Assembly (NCBI GenBank): GCA_009772925.1
Contig: WOUQ01000016.1
Coordinates: 1-47,485, forward strand
Length of the DNA stretch: 47,485 bases
Source of the DNA: a bacterium
Lineage (GTDB): Bacteria; Pseudomonadota; Gammaproteobacteria; Burkholderiales; Thiobacillaceae
Direction: 5' to 3'
The notes below the pieces were generated by a model. It saw nothing but the letters and a program-made list of their open reading frames with translations, did no database searches and was not told the origin of the DNA. Positions 34,974-43,722 of this stretch are shown here, piece after piece (position 1 is the first letter of the stretch; every line of letters begins with the position of its first letter). A program made the translations under genes and the position numbers.

Positions 34974-35444
34974 TTACAGCGGTGACCGGTCCGGCGCCAA
35001 CTGCTCCGAAATCAGGCGCTCGGCCTCGCGCATCAGCGTGCGCATCAGGCTGCTGGCGGATTGCATGCCGCCGACGGCCATGTCACCCAGGGGCGCGATG
35101 CGCGCGGCCAGGTCCGCGCTCAGGCAGCCGCTCTGGGGCGCGCCCGCCGGCAGCGCCTGGCCGCCGGCCAGGAAACCTTGCTGGAAGCGCGCCAGTTCCC
35201 ATTGCTGGCGCATGAGGCGGCCGGCGTCGTAGGGGCTGATGCGGCCTTCTTGCAGGGCCTGCTCGATCCAGCGCATGCGTTCCTGAAACGGGGCTGTGCC
35301 GGCGGCGGTGGTGCCGGTCTGCGGGATTGGCGCCTGGTACCCGGGCAGGCACGCTGCGTTGCCGGCCTGGGCGCCGCCCGCGGCGAGGGATAAGGTGGTC
35401 AGCATGGCAAGGCCCAGATGCTTGAGGGATGAACGGGATTTCAT
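34974..35444 (-). CDS. secreted protein of unknown function
   Basis: A 156-residue protein with a signal peptide (1-28, AMLTTLSLAAGGAQA), then two Cys (AACLPG and SGCLSADL) that may pair, and helical segments with Arg/Gln-rich stretches (WIEQALQEGRISPYDAGRLMRQQ). That middle stretch resembles short helical domains of periplasmic proteins seen in betaproteobacteria; I cannot name the family. ATG 35444 has AAGGAG and is correct; a longer frame upstream is not. Confidence 0.6.
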   Translation of the reverse strand: MKSRSSLKHLGLAMLTTLSLAAGGAQAGNAACLPGYQAPIPQTGTTAAGTAPFQERMRWIEQALQEGRISPYDAGRLMRQQWELARFQQGFLAGGQALPAGAPQSGCLSADLAARIAPLGDMAVGGMQSASSLMRTLMREAERLISEQLAPDRSPL

Positions 35445-35557
35445 GACGGGACTCCTTGAAGATTGCCCCCGTGCGACATGCGCGGGGGATGGGTCCAGTC
35501 TGGGAGCGGCCTGTAAGCCTGGTATTTCTGAACTATTACCGGCTGCAAGCAAATGTT

Positions 35558-36403
35558 TCAGCGCCAGGTACGCGCCATCTCCAGCAAACGCGCGACGCGC
35601 TGCTCGGTGGCCGGGTGGGTGCTGAAGAGTCCTTTCAGGTCGCCGCCGGAGAGCGGGTTGATGATCATCATCTGGGCGGTTTCCGGGTGCATCTCGGCGG
35701 TATCCATGCGGGTGCCGCGCGCGTAGGCCTCGATCTTGCGCAGGGCCGAGGCCAGCGCCTCGGGATCGCCGCTGATCTCGGCGCCGCCGCGGTCGGCGCC
35801 GAATTCGCGGGCGCGCGAGATGGCCATCTGGATGAGCATGGCGGCGAGGGGCGCGAGGATCAGCAACGCCATCTGCACGATGGCGTTGGGGCGGTCGCGG
35901 CCACCGCCGAAGAACATGCCGAACTGTGCCAGCGCGGCGATGGCGCCGGCGATGCTGGCGGAAATGGTGGAAGTGAGGATGTCGCGGTTCTTCACATGCG
36001 CCAGCTCGTGCGCCATGACGCCGCGCAGCTCGCGCGTGTCGAGCAGGCGCAGGATGCCCGTGGTGGCGGCGACGGCGGCGTGCTCGGGGTTGCGGCCGGT
36101 GGCGAAGGCGTTGGGCTGGACCTGGTCGATGAGATAGACGCGCGGCATCGGCAGGCCGGCGCGGCCGGACAGTTCCGCCACCATGCCGTACAAGGCGGGC
36201 GCGTCGGCCGGGCCGATCTCACGGGCGCCGTACATGCGCAGCACCATCTTGTCCGAGTTCCAGTAGGCCCACAGATTCATGGAGCCGCCGGCGAGCAGGG
36301 CGATGAGCATGCCGGTGGCGCCGCCGAGCATGGCGCCGACCACGCCGAACAGAGCGAGGATGGCGGCCATGAGCAGGGTGGTCTTCAGCCAGTTGTTGAG
36401 CAT
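35558..36403 (-). CDS. htpX: membrane zinc metalloprotease HtpX
   Basis: A 281-residue M48 protease of the inner membrane involved in quality control of membrane proteins. The catalytic HEXXH is H132-E-L-A-H136, with the third ligand Glu in [10 protein letters not shown]. Four hydrophobic segments (two N-terminal, about 7-42, and two after the active site, about 145-190). The ATG 36403 has GGAG upstream; a longer frame into fmt is a shadow. It lies directly before fmt on the same strand and may be transcribed with it. Confidence 0.94.
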   Translation of the reverse strand: MLNNWLKTTLLMAAILALFGVVGAMLGGATGMLIALLAGGSMNLWAYWNSDKMVLRMYGAREIGPADAPALYGMVAELSGRAGLPMPRVYLIDQVQPNAFATGRNPEHAAVAATTGILRLLDTRELRGVMAHELAHVKNRDILTSTISASIAGAIAALAQFGMFFGGGRDRPNAIVQMALLILAPLAAMLIQMAISRAREFGADRGGAEISGDPEALASALRKIEAYARGTRMDTAEMHPETAQMMIINPLSGGDLKGLFSTHPATEQRVARLLEMARTWR

Positions 36404-36482
36404 CGCGTGTCTCCGTGGGCAATGTGGATTCGCCGCGTAGATGCGACAAACACACGGAAATTCAAGATCTTGCGGGGGGGGG

Positions 36483-37406
36483 TCAGGCGAGCAGATGGCC
36501 GGGGCGCAGGTCGTGGCCGGCGAGGAAGGCGGCGACCGGCAGGCGCTTGCCGCCGGCCTTCTGCACTTCGCCGATTTCCAGGGCGCCCTCGCCGCAGGCG
36601 ACGCGGATGCCATGCCGATCCACCGCCAGGAGGGTGCCCGGCTCACCCGAACCGGCCACCGGCCGGGCGCGCCAGATCTTCAGCGGTTCGCCGTCGAGCA
36701 GGCAGAAGGCGCCGGGGAAGGGATCGTAGGCGCGGATGCGCCGGTCCAGCGCGGCGGCCGGCAGGCTCCAGTCCAGGCGGGCGTCGTCCTTGCCGATCTT
36801 GCCGGCGTAGGTCGCCAAGGCGTCATCCTGAGGGGTCGCAGCCACCCGGCCCGCCGCGAGTTCCGGCAGCAGGGCGACGATCTCTCTCGCGCCCAGCTCG
36901 GCGAGCTTGTCGTGCAGGCTGCCGGTGGTGTCCCCGGCCAGGATGGGGAGGGTGGCGCGCCGCAGCATGGCGCCGGTATCCAGGCCCTTGTCCATCTGCA
37001 TCAGGGTGATGCCGGTCTCCGCGTCACCGGCCTCGATGGCGCGGTGGATGGGGGCGGCGCCGCGCCAGCGCGGCAGCAGCGAGGCGTGGATGTTGACGCA
37101 GCCGAGCGCCGGCAGGTCCAGCACCGCCTGCGGCAGGATGAGGCCGTAGGCGGCCACCACCATGACCTCGGCCGCCGCGTCGCGGATGGGTTGGCGGGCT
37201 GCCTCGGTCTTCAGGTTCTCGGGCTGGGCGACGTTCAGGCCGTGCGCCAGGGCGAGCTCCTTCACCGCGCTCATCCGCAGCTTCATGCCGCGCCCGGCCG
37301 GCCGGTCCGGCTGCGTCAGCACCAGCGGGATGTCGTGCCCGGAGGCGATGAGCGCCTTCAGCGCGGCGGCGGCGAACTCGGGGGTACCGGCGAAGAGGAG
37401 GCGCAT
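36483..37406 (-). CDS. fmt: methionyl-tRNA formyltransferase
   Basis: A 307-residue enzyme formylating initiator Met-tRNA. The start [16 protein letters not shown] and the catalytic [15 protein letters not shown] segment are typical, with the second domain from about 207. It follows def on the same strand, the standard def-fmt pair, with an 86 bp gap containing short direct repeats. Full length. Confidence 0.95.
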   Translation of the reverse strand: MRLLFAGTPEFAAAALKALIASGHDIPLVLTQPDRPAGRGMKLRMSAVKELALAHGLNVAQPENLKTEAARQPIRDAAAEVMVVAAYGLILPQAVLDLPALGCVNIHASLLPRWRGAAPIHRAIEAGDAETGITLMQMDKGLDTGAMLRRATLPILAGDTTGSLHDKLAELGAREIVALLPELAAGRVAATPQDDALATYAGKIGKDDARLDWSLPAAALDRRIRAYDPFPGAFCLLDGEPLKIWRARPVAGSGEPGTLLAVDRHGIRVACGEGALEIGEVQKAGGKRLPVAAFLAGHDLRPGHLLA

Positions 37407-37418
37407 TCAGAGAGGGGC

Positions 37419-37455
37419 AAGGTTCAAGAGGAAAGGTTCGAGAGGCAAGGCAAGG
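37419..37455 (+). repeat. short direct repeats between fmt and def
   Basis: aaggttcaagagg (37419-37431) and aaggttcgagagg (37433-37445), followed by caaggcaagg. Low-complexity insertion in an otherwise tight operon; resembles, in the other orientation, the ccttgcc array before dmeF. Confidence 0.6.
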
Positions 37456-37492
37456 AGCCGACTTCCTTGAATCTTGCGCCTTGTAGCTGAAC

Positions 37493-37996
37493 TTACATCG
37501 CTTCCCGCGCCTGTTTTCCCAGTTTGTGGCGGATGCGGGCCTGCTTGAGGCGGGAGAGGTATTCGACGAAGACCTTGCCGTCCAGATGGTCGATCTCGTG
37601 CTGGATGCAGACCGCCAGCAGGCCGACGGCGTCGAGCTGGAAGGGCTTGCCTTCGAGGTCCAGGGCTTCGACGCGGATGTGCTCGGCGCGCGTCACCTTG
37701 TCGTAGATGCCGGGCACGGAAAGGCAGCCTTCCTCGCGCACCGCCTCGCCTTCCTTCATGACGATGCGGGGATTGATCAAGGTGAGCAGGCGGTTCTTCT
37801 CCTCGCTGATGTCCACCACGATGAGTCGCACGTGGCGATCGACCTGGGTGGCGGCCAGGCCGATGCCGGGCGCGGCATACATGGTTTCCGCCATGTCGGC
37901 GGCGAGCTGGCGGATGTCGGCGTCGACGGCGGCCACCGGCTTGGCCACGAGGTGCAGGCGCGGGTCGGGGAAATGCAGAATTTTCAGCAGGGCCAT
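37493..37996 (-). CDS. def: peptide deformylase
   Basis: A 167-residue Fe(II)/Zn enzyme removing the N-formyl group from nascent proteins. All three motifs are present: GIGLAATQV (44-52), EGCLSVP with metal ligand C91, and HEIDH (133-137). ATG 37996 is chosen since [13 protein letters not shown] is the family start. Divergent from the LysM gene over 111 bp. Confidence 0.95.
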   Translation of the reverse strand: MALLKILHFPDPRLHLVAKPVAAVDADIRQLAADMAETMYAAPGIGLAATQVDRHVRLIVVDISEEKNRLLTLINPRIVMKEGEAVREEGCLSVPGIYDKVTRAEHIRVEALDLEGKPFQLDAVGLLAVCIQHEIDHLDGKVFVEYLSRLKQARIRHKLGKQAREAM

Positions 37997-38107
37997 GTCG
38001 TGTAAGGGCAGTGTATTCCGTGCAAAATTTGACAAAGTGGTTTAAGTTTTGTGCGGACTGAATTATAACGGCCGCAACGCCGCAGCAAGCCAGGAAGGGC
38101 AGGAACC

Positions 38108-39379
38108 ATGCGTACACTTGTATTGATCGCCGCCTTGGGCCTGAGCGCCCCCCTCAGTGCAACCGTCCGGGCCGACGAGGTCCGCCTGCAGGAAAACGCG
38201 CCGGAGCGCCATGTGGTGGTCAAGGGCGACACCCTGTGGGACATCTCGGCGAAATTCCTGAAGGATCCCTGGCGCTGGCCGGAGGTCTGGCGGCTGAACC
38301 AGGAACAGATCAAGAACCCCCATCTCATCTACCCCGGCGACGTGGTCGTGCTGACCATGGAAGACGGCAAGCCCAAGCTTTCGCTGGAAGGTTCCGGCCT
38401 GCCGCTGGTCAAGCTCAGCCCGCAGGTCCGCGGCGAGCCCATCGAACTGCAGAACCAGGGTATCCCCGCCATCGAGCCGCGCCTCCTGCTGCCTTACGCC
38501 ACGGTCGCCGGCATTCTCGACGCGGGCAAGCTGGGTGCCGCGCCGAAGATCCTGGGGACGGCCGATCAGCGGGTAATGATCACCCAGGGTGACATCCTCT
38601 ATGCCGCCGCCGGCAAGCCGGATACCACGCAATGGAAGGTGGTGCGCCCAGGCCGGCAATTGACCGATCCCGACACCGGCGAAGCCTTGGGGCTGGAGGC
38701 GGAAGTCGTCGGACGCGCGAGCACCCTGGTGCCCGGAAACCCGCAGACCCTGCGGCTGGACAAGGCGAATCAGGAAGTGATGTTGGGTGACAGCCTGCTG
38801 CCCGACGCGCCCTACGCGTTGGACTCCATGCTCCCGCGCGCGCCGGCCAAGCCGGTGCAAGGCAAGATCATCCAGGCCTACGGCGGATTCAACGCCACCG
38901 CCCAGTACGCCACCGTGGTCATCAACCGTGGTCAGCGCGACGGACTTGAACCCGGCCACGTCCTTTCCATCCAGCGTCAGGGTCGCCTGTTGCCGGGCGA
39001 GAAGGTGCCGACCGGCGCCTACACCGACACGAAATGCGTCAAGCCCGGCAAGACGTTGACCAGCGACTTCTACGATCCCAAGGAAATGCTGGTCGACTGC
39101 AGCACACTGCCGGCGGATGCGCCGAAGCAGGTGGTGCGCTACGCCGACATCGGCTGCCTGAAGCCGGGCGCCAAGATCACCGCCAACGAGTTCTTCGATC
39201 CCAAGGAGGTGTACCACCTGCACTGCCGGCCCGAAGAGCGCACCCGCAACCAGGTGCAGTTGCCGAACCATAACGTGGGCGTGCTGTTCGTCTACCGCGT
39301 CTACGACAAGGTGGCCTACGGGCTGATCATGCGCGCCGACGGTCCGGTCTACCTGATGGATTCCGTCGCCAGTCCCTGA
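38108..39379 (+). CDS. secreted LysM-domain protein
   Basis: A 423-residue exported protein. Signal peptide 1-22, then a LysM peptidoglycan-binding domain (about 34-80: HVVVKGDTLWDISAKFL ... NPHLIYPGDVVVL). The remainder is an extended region with repeated CVKPGKTLTSDFYDPKE / CLKPGAKITANEFFDPKE segments (about 303-320 and 350-367), an internal duplication. Betaproteobacteria commonly carry this gene divergent from def and upstream of dprA. It likely acts at the cell wall; exact function unknown. It is followed by dprA in the same direction. Confidence 0.85.
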   Translation: MRTLVLIAALGLSAPLSATVRADEVRLQENAPERHVVVKGDTLWDISAKFLKDPWRWPEVWRLNQEQIKNPHLIYPGDVVVLTMEDGKPKLSLEGSGLPLVKLSPQVRGEPIELQNQGIPAIEPRLLLPYATVAGILDAGKLGAAPKILGTADQRVMITQGDILYAAAGKPDTTQWKVVRPGRQLTDPDTGEALGLEAEVVGRASTLVPGNPQTLRLDKANQEVMLGDSLLPDAPYALDSMLPRAPAKPVQGKIIQAYGGFNATAQYATVVINRGQRDGLEPGHVLSIQRQGRLLPGEKVPTGAYTDTKCVKPGKTLTSDFYDPKEMLVDCSTLPADAPKQVVRYADIGCLKPGAKITANEFFDPKEVYHLHCRPEERTRNQVQLPNHNVGVLFVYRVYDKVAYGLIMRADGPVYLMDSVASP

Positions 39380-39391
39380 GCGACGAGCATC

Positions 39392-40471
39392 TTGAGCGGC
39401 CACCCCTCACAGGCGGCCTGGCTCGCCCTTGAGGCCGTGCCCGGCCTGGGCCCCGAAACGGCCGGCCGTTTGCTGGAAGTCTTCACCACGCCCGAGACCA
39501 TCCTCGGCGCCAGCGTGGCCCAGCTCCGGCCCCTGGTGGGCGACGGCCTCGCCCGCGCCATCGCCGCCGGCGTCGCGCCGGAAGCCACGCGCGCCGGCCT
39601 GGAATGGCTGCAAGGCCCCGACAATCACCTGGTCACCTGGAACGACGCGGCCTACCCCGAGCGCCTGCGCGACATTCCCGCCGCACCGCCGTGGCTATAC
39701 GTGCGCGGCGATCCGGCCTGGCTGGCGCGGCCGATGCTGGCCATCGTCGGCAGCCGCAACGCCACGCCGCAGGGCCTGCGCGATGCCCGCGCCTTCGCCC
39801 AGAGCCTGTCGGAGGCCGGGCTGACCATCGTCAGCGGCCTCGCCCTGGGCGTGGATGCGGCCGCCCATGCAGGCGGTCTGGCTGGCCTGGCCGGCAGCGT
39901 GGCGGTGGTCGGCACCGGTCTGGACCGGGTGTATCCGGCGCGCAACAAGGATCTGGCGCACCGTCTCGCGGCGGAAGGCGCCATCGTCTCCGAGTTTCCC
40001 GTCGGCACGCCGCCGAAAAGCGGCCATTTCCCGCGCCGCAACCGCATCATCAGCGGCCTCTCCCTGGGCGTCCTGGTGGTGGAGGCGGCGCTGGAAAGCG
40101 GTTCCCTCATCACCGCCCGCCTCGCGGCCGAGCAGGGCCGCGACGTGTTCGCCCTGCCGGGCTCCATCCATTCCCCGCTGTCGAAAGGCTGCCACCGGCT
40201 GATCAAGCAGGGCGCCAAGCTGGTGGAATCGGCCGCCGACATCCTGGAGGAACTGGGCCGGGTGCTGCCCGCAGCGGCGGCCAGCATGCCCGCCAGCGGC
40301 GGCGCCGACGCCCTGCTGGAGTGCCTCGGCGGCGGTCCGCTGGCGCCCGACCAGTTGGCTTCCCGCCTCGGCTTGACGGTGGAGGAGGTCTCCGTCAAGC
40401 TTCTCGCCGCCGAAATGGAGGGCGCCGTGGCGAAACTGCCGGGCGGTCTCTACCAACGACTATTCCCATGA
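39392..40471 (+). CDS. dprA: DNA-processing protein DprA
   Basis: A 359-residue protein that loads RecA on incoming single-stranded DNA during natural transformation. The N-terminal helix-hairpin region (AVPGLGPETAGRLL) is followed by a Rossmann-type domain with GSRNATPQG, SGLALGVDAAAH and EFPVGTPPKSGHFPRRNRIISGLS, and a C-terminal winged helix (LTVEEVSVKLL). TTG 39392 is the likely start. It overlaps smg by ATGA. Confidence 0.93.
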   Translation: MSGHPSQAAWLALEAVPGLGPETAGRLLEVFTTPETILGASVAQLRPLVGDGLARAIAAGVAPEATRAGLEWLQGPDNHLVTWNDAAYPERLRDIPAAPPWLYVRGDPAWLARPMLAIVGSRNATPQGLRDARAFAQSLSEAGLTIVSGLALGVDAAAHAGGLAGLAGSVAVVGTGLDRVYPARNKDLAHRLAAEGAIVSEFPVGTPPKSGHFPRRNRIISGLSLGVLVVEAALESGSLITARLAAEQGRDVFALPGSIHSPLSKGCHRLIKQGAKLVESAADILEELGRVLPAAAASMPASGGADALLECLGGGPLAPDQLASRLGLTVEEVSVKLLAAEMEGAVAKLPGGLYQRLFP

Positions 40472-40947
40472 TGTTCGACATCCTCCTCTATCTCTACGAC
40501 ACCTATGTGCATGCCGAAGCCTTTCCGGATGCCGCCCAACTGAGCCGCAAGCTGTCCGCGGCCGGTTTCGAGGACGAGGCGATCGGCGAGGCCCTCGACT
40601 GGCTGGCCGCCCTCGATGACCTGGCGCCCGGCGAGGACTGCGCCGTGTCCCAGTCCTTCCGTATCTTCAGCGCGGAGGAGGTCGCCCGCATCGCCACCGA
40701 AGGCCGCGCTTTCCTGGGCTATCTGGAAAGCTCCGGCCTGCTCGCCGCGCACGCCCGCGAATGGGTCATCGACCGCGCCCTGGCCCTGCCCGACGCGGTG
40801 GTGTCCGGCAACCGCCTGAAGTGGATCGCCCTGCTCGCCGTCTGGAAACTGAAGGGCGCCGGCGAGGTGCTCTGGCTGGAGGATCTGGTGCGTGGCGGCG
40901 ACACGTCCGACGACGACGCCGAGAGCTGGCAACCTACACTCCACTGA
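40468..40947 (+). CDS. smg: Smg family (DUF494) protein
   Basis: A 159-residue protein of unknown function, conserved in gamma- and betaproteobacteria, usually next to dprA or fmt/def. MMFDILLYLYDTYVHAEA and LDWLAALDDL are characteristic. The start ATG 40468 overlaps the dprA stop; ATG 40471 is an alternative. Its stop shares one base with the start of the topoisomerase gene, so the three genes form one operon. Confidence 0.9.
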   Translation: MMFDILLYLYDTYVHAEAFPDAAQLSRKLSAAGFEDEAIGEALDWLAALDDLAPGEDCAVSQSFRIFSAEEVARIATEGRAFLGYLESSGLLAAHAREWVIDRALALPDAVVSGNRLKWIALLAVWKLKGAGEVLWLEDLVRGGDTSDDDAESWQPTLH

Positions 40948-43613
40948 TGTCCAAACAACTCATCATCGCCGAGAAGCCATCGGTGGCCCAGGACATCGCG
41001 CGGGCCCTGGGCGGCTTCCACAAGGAGAAGGACTACTTCGAGTCCGAGCATTACGTGCTCTCCTCCGCCATCGGCCACCTGCTCGAACTCACCGTGCCGG
41101 AAGAATACGAGGTCAAGCGCGGCAAGTGGTCCTTCGCCCACCTGCCGGTGATCCCGCCCCACTTCGCCCTGGCGCCCATCGAGAAGACCGAGGACCGCCT
41201 CAAGCTGCTCACCCGGCTGATCAAGCGCAAGGACGTTGAAGGCCTCATCAACGCCTGCGATGCCGGCCGCGAGGGCGAGCTGATCTTCAATTTCATCGCC
41301 CAGCACAGCGGCAACAAGAAGCCGGTGCGCCGCCTCTGGCTGCAATCCATGACCCAGGCCGCCATCAAGGAAGGCTTCGCCACCCTGCGCGAGGCGGCCG
41401 AGGTGGAGGGTCTGCGCACCGCCGCCATCTGCCGGGCGGAAAGCGACTGGCTGGTAGGCATCAACGGCACCCGCGCGATGACCGCCTTCAACTCCAAGAC
41501 CGGCGGCTTCCATCTCACCACCGTCGGCCGGGTGCAGACGCCGACCCTGGCCATCGTGGTGGAGCGGGAGGAACGCATCCGCAGGTTCGTGCCGCGCGCC
41601 TACTGGGAACTGGAAGGCCGCTTCGCCGGCGAGAAGGGCGAGTACGCCGGGCGCTGGTTCGACGAGAAATTCAAGCGGGACGAGAGCGACGAGCACGCCA
41701 TGGCCCACCGCCTGTGGGACCCGGCCCGGGCCGAGGCGATCCGCGCCGCTTGCGTCGGCAAGCCGGCGCAAGCCTCCGAGGAAACCAAGCCCTCCAGCCA
41801 GCTCTCGCCCCTGCTCTACGACCTCACCAGCCTGCAACGGGACGCCAACGGCCGCTTCGGCTTCTCCGCCAAGACCACCCTGGGCCTGGCCCAGGCGTTG
41901 TACGAAAAGCACAAGGTGCTGACCTACCCGCGGACCGACGCCCGCGCCCTGCCCGAGGACTATCTGCCGACCGTGCAGGAAGTGCTGGGCAACCTGCCGG
42001 AGGAGTACGCGCCTTTCGCCAAGACCATCCTGCAGCGGAAATGGGTGACGCCCAACAAGCGCATCTTCAACAACGCCAAGATTTCCGACCACTTCGCCAT
42101 CATTCCCACCGGCACGCCGCCGAAGACCCTGAATGAGCTGGAATGGAAGCTCTACGACCTGGTCACCAAACGCTTCCTGGCGGTGTTCTACCCGGCCGCC
42201 GAATATGCCATCACCACCCGCATCACCCGCGTCGAGCAACACGCCTTCAAGACCGAGGGCAAGGTGCTGGTGAATCCGGGCTGGCTGGCGATCTACGGCA
42301 AGGAAGCCCAGCCCGAGGACGAGGAGGGCGGCGGCAATCTGGTGCCGCTGGTGTCCGGCGAGACCCTGGACACCCGCGCGGTGGACCTCAAGGCCGCCAT
42401 GACCCGCCCGCCCGCCCGCTTCAACGAAGCCACCCTGCTGTCCGCCATGGAAGGCGCCGGCAAGATGGTGGATGACGAGGAACTGCGCGCCGCCATGGCC
42501 GGCCGCGGCCTGGGCACACCCGCCACCCGGGCGCAGATCATCGAGAACCTGCTGTCGGAAAACTACCTGCACCGGGAAGGCCGGGAACTGGTGCCCACCG
42601 CCAAGGCCTTCTCCCTCATCACCCTGCTGCGTGGCCTGGATATCCAGGAACTGGCCTCGCCGGAGATGACCGGCGCCTGGGAATACAAGTTGTCGCAGAT
42701 GGAACGCGGCAAGCTGTCACGCGACGAGTTCATGGGCCACATCACCGCTCTCGCCCAGGATATCGTCGACCGCGCCAAGCGATACGAGTCCGACACGGTG
42801 CCCGGCGACTTCGCCACCCTGGCGGTGCCCTGTCCCAAATGCGGCGGCGTGGTGAAGGAGAACTACAAGAAGTTCGCCTGCCAGGCCTGCGACTGGAGCG
42901 CCTGGAAGATCGTCGCCGGCCGCCAGTTCGAGGTCGAGGAGATGCAGGCCCTGCTGAGTGACGGCAGGGTGGGGCCGCTGACCGGCTTCCGCAACAAGAT
43001 GGGCCGGCCCTTCGACGCCGAGATCCGCCTCAACGACGACAAGCTGCCGGAGTTCGACTTCGGCCAGCCCAAGGCGGGCGAGGAAGCCGAGGAAGTGGAC
43101 TTCTCCGGCCAGGAAAGCCTGGGCAAGTGTCCCAAATGCGGCGGCCAGGTCTATGAACATGGCGCCTCCTATCTCTGCGAGCGCAGCGTCGGCCCCAACA
43201 AGACCTGCGACTTCCGCAGCGGCCAGGTCATCCTGCAGCAGCCGGTGGCGCGCGAGCAGATGCAAAAACTCCTGGCCGAGGGCAAGACCGATCTCCTCAC
43301 CGGCTTCGTTTCCGCCCGCACCCGCCGCGCCTTCTCCGCTTTCCTGGTGCGCGACAAGGACGGCAAGGTGGGCTTCGAGTTCGAGCCGCGCGAGGCCAAG
43401 GCCGGCAAGCGCGCCGCCCCGGCCCCCGCCAAGGAACTGGGCGCCCATCCCGCCGACGGCAAGCCGGTGCAACTCAAGTCCGGCCGCTTCGGCCCCTATG
43501 TGCAGCACGGCAAGCTAATGGCCTCCATCCCAAAGGACCGCAAGCCCGAGGATCTGAGCCTGCAGGAAGCCCTCGCGCTGCTCGCCGAGAAGGCGGCCAA
43601 GCAGGCGGCCTGA
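40947..43613 (+). CDS. topB: DNA topoisomerase III (type IA)
   Basis: An 888-residue type IA topoisomerase relaxing or decatenating DNA. Toprim motifs: IIAEKPSVAQDIARAL at the start and DAGREGELI; the catalytic Tyr is Y327 in LTYPRTD. The C-terminus has two zinc-finger-like Cys groups (CPKCGG...CQACDW and CPKCGGQ...C) and a basic tail with repeated short domains (LLTGFVSARTRRAFSAFL). The start ATG 40947 follows the smg stop. The order dprA-smg-topoisomerase III is a betaproteobacterial hallmark as I know it. Confidence 0.92.
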   Translation: MSKQLIIAEKPSVAQDIARALGGFHKEKDYFESEHYVLSSAIGHLLELTVPEEYEVKRGKWSFAHLPVIPPHFALAPIEKTEDRLKLLTRLIKRKDVEGLINACDAGREGELIFNFIAQHSGNKKPVRRLWLQSMTQAAIKEGFATLREAAEVEGLRTAAICRAESDWLVGINGTRAMTAFNSKTGGFHLTTVGRVQTPTLAIVVEREERIRRFVPRAYWELEGRFAGEKGEYAGRWFDEKFKRDESDEHAMAHRLWDPARAEAIRAACVGKPAQASEETKPSSQLSPLLYDLTSLQRDANGRFGFSAKTTLGLAQALYEKHKVLTYPRTDARALPEDYLPTVQEVLGNLPEEYAPFAKTILQRKWVTPNKRIFNNAKISDHFAIIPTGTPPKTLNELEWKLYDLVTKRFLAVFYPAAEYAITTRITRVEQHAFKTEGKVLVNPGWLAIYGKEAQPEDEEGGGNLVPLVSGETLDTRAVDLKAAMTRPPARFNEATLLSAMEGAGKMVDDEELRAAMAGRGLGTPATRAQIIENLLSENYLHREGRELVPTAKAFSLITLLRGLDIQELASPEMTGAWEYKLSQMERGKLSRDEFMGHITALAQDIVDRAKRYESDTVPGDFATLAVPCPKCGGVVKENYKKFACQACDWSAWKIVAGRQFEVEEMQALLSDGRVGPLTGFRNKMGRPFDAEIRLNDDKLPEFDFGQPKAGEEAEEVDFSGQESLGKCPKCGGQVYEHGASYLCERSVGPNKTCDFRSGQVILQQPVAREQMQKLLAEGKTDLLTGFVSARTRRAFSAFLVRDKDGKVGFEFEPREAKAGKRAAPAPAKELGAHPADGKPVQLKSGRFGPYVQHGKLMASIPKDRKPEDLSLQEALALLAEKAAKQAA

Positions 43614-43722
43614 GCCAGCAGCCAGCCCGCGCGCCACGTCAAGTCGACATGAGGGGCGGTGCCGGGCGGGATTGAAGCTGCACCTGATGCGGCGCCGAGC
43701 CCCGGAGAATCGGGCACCGCTT

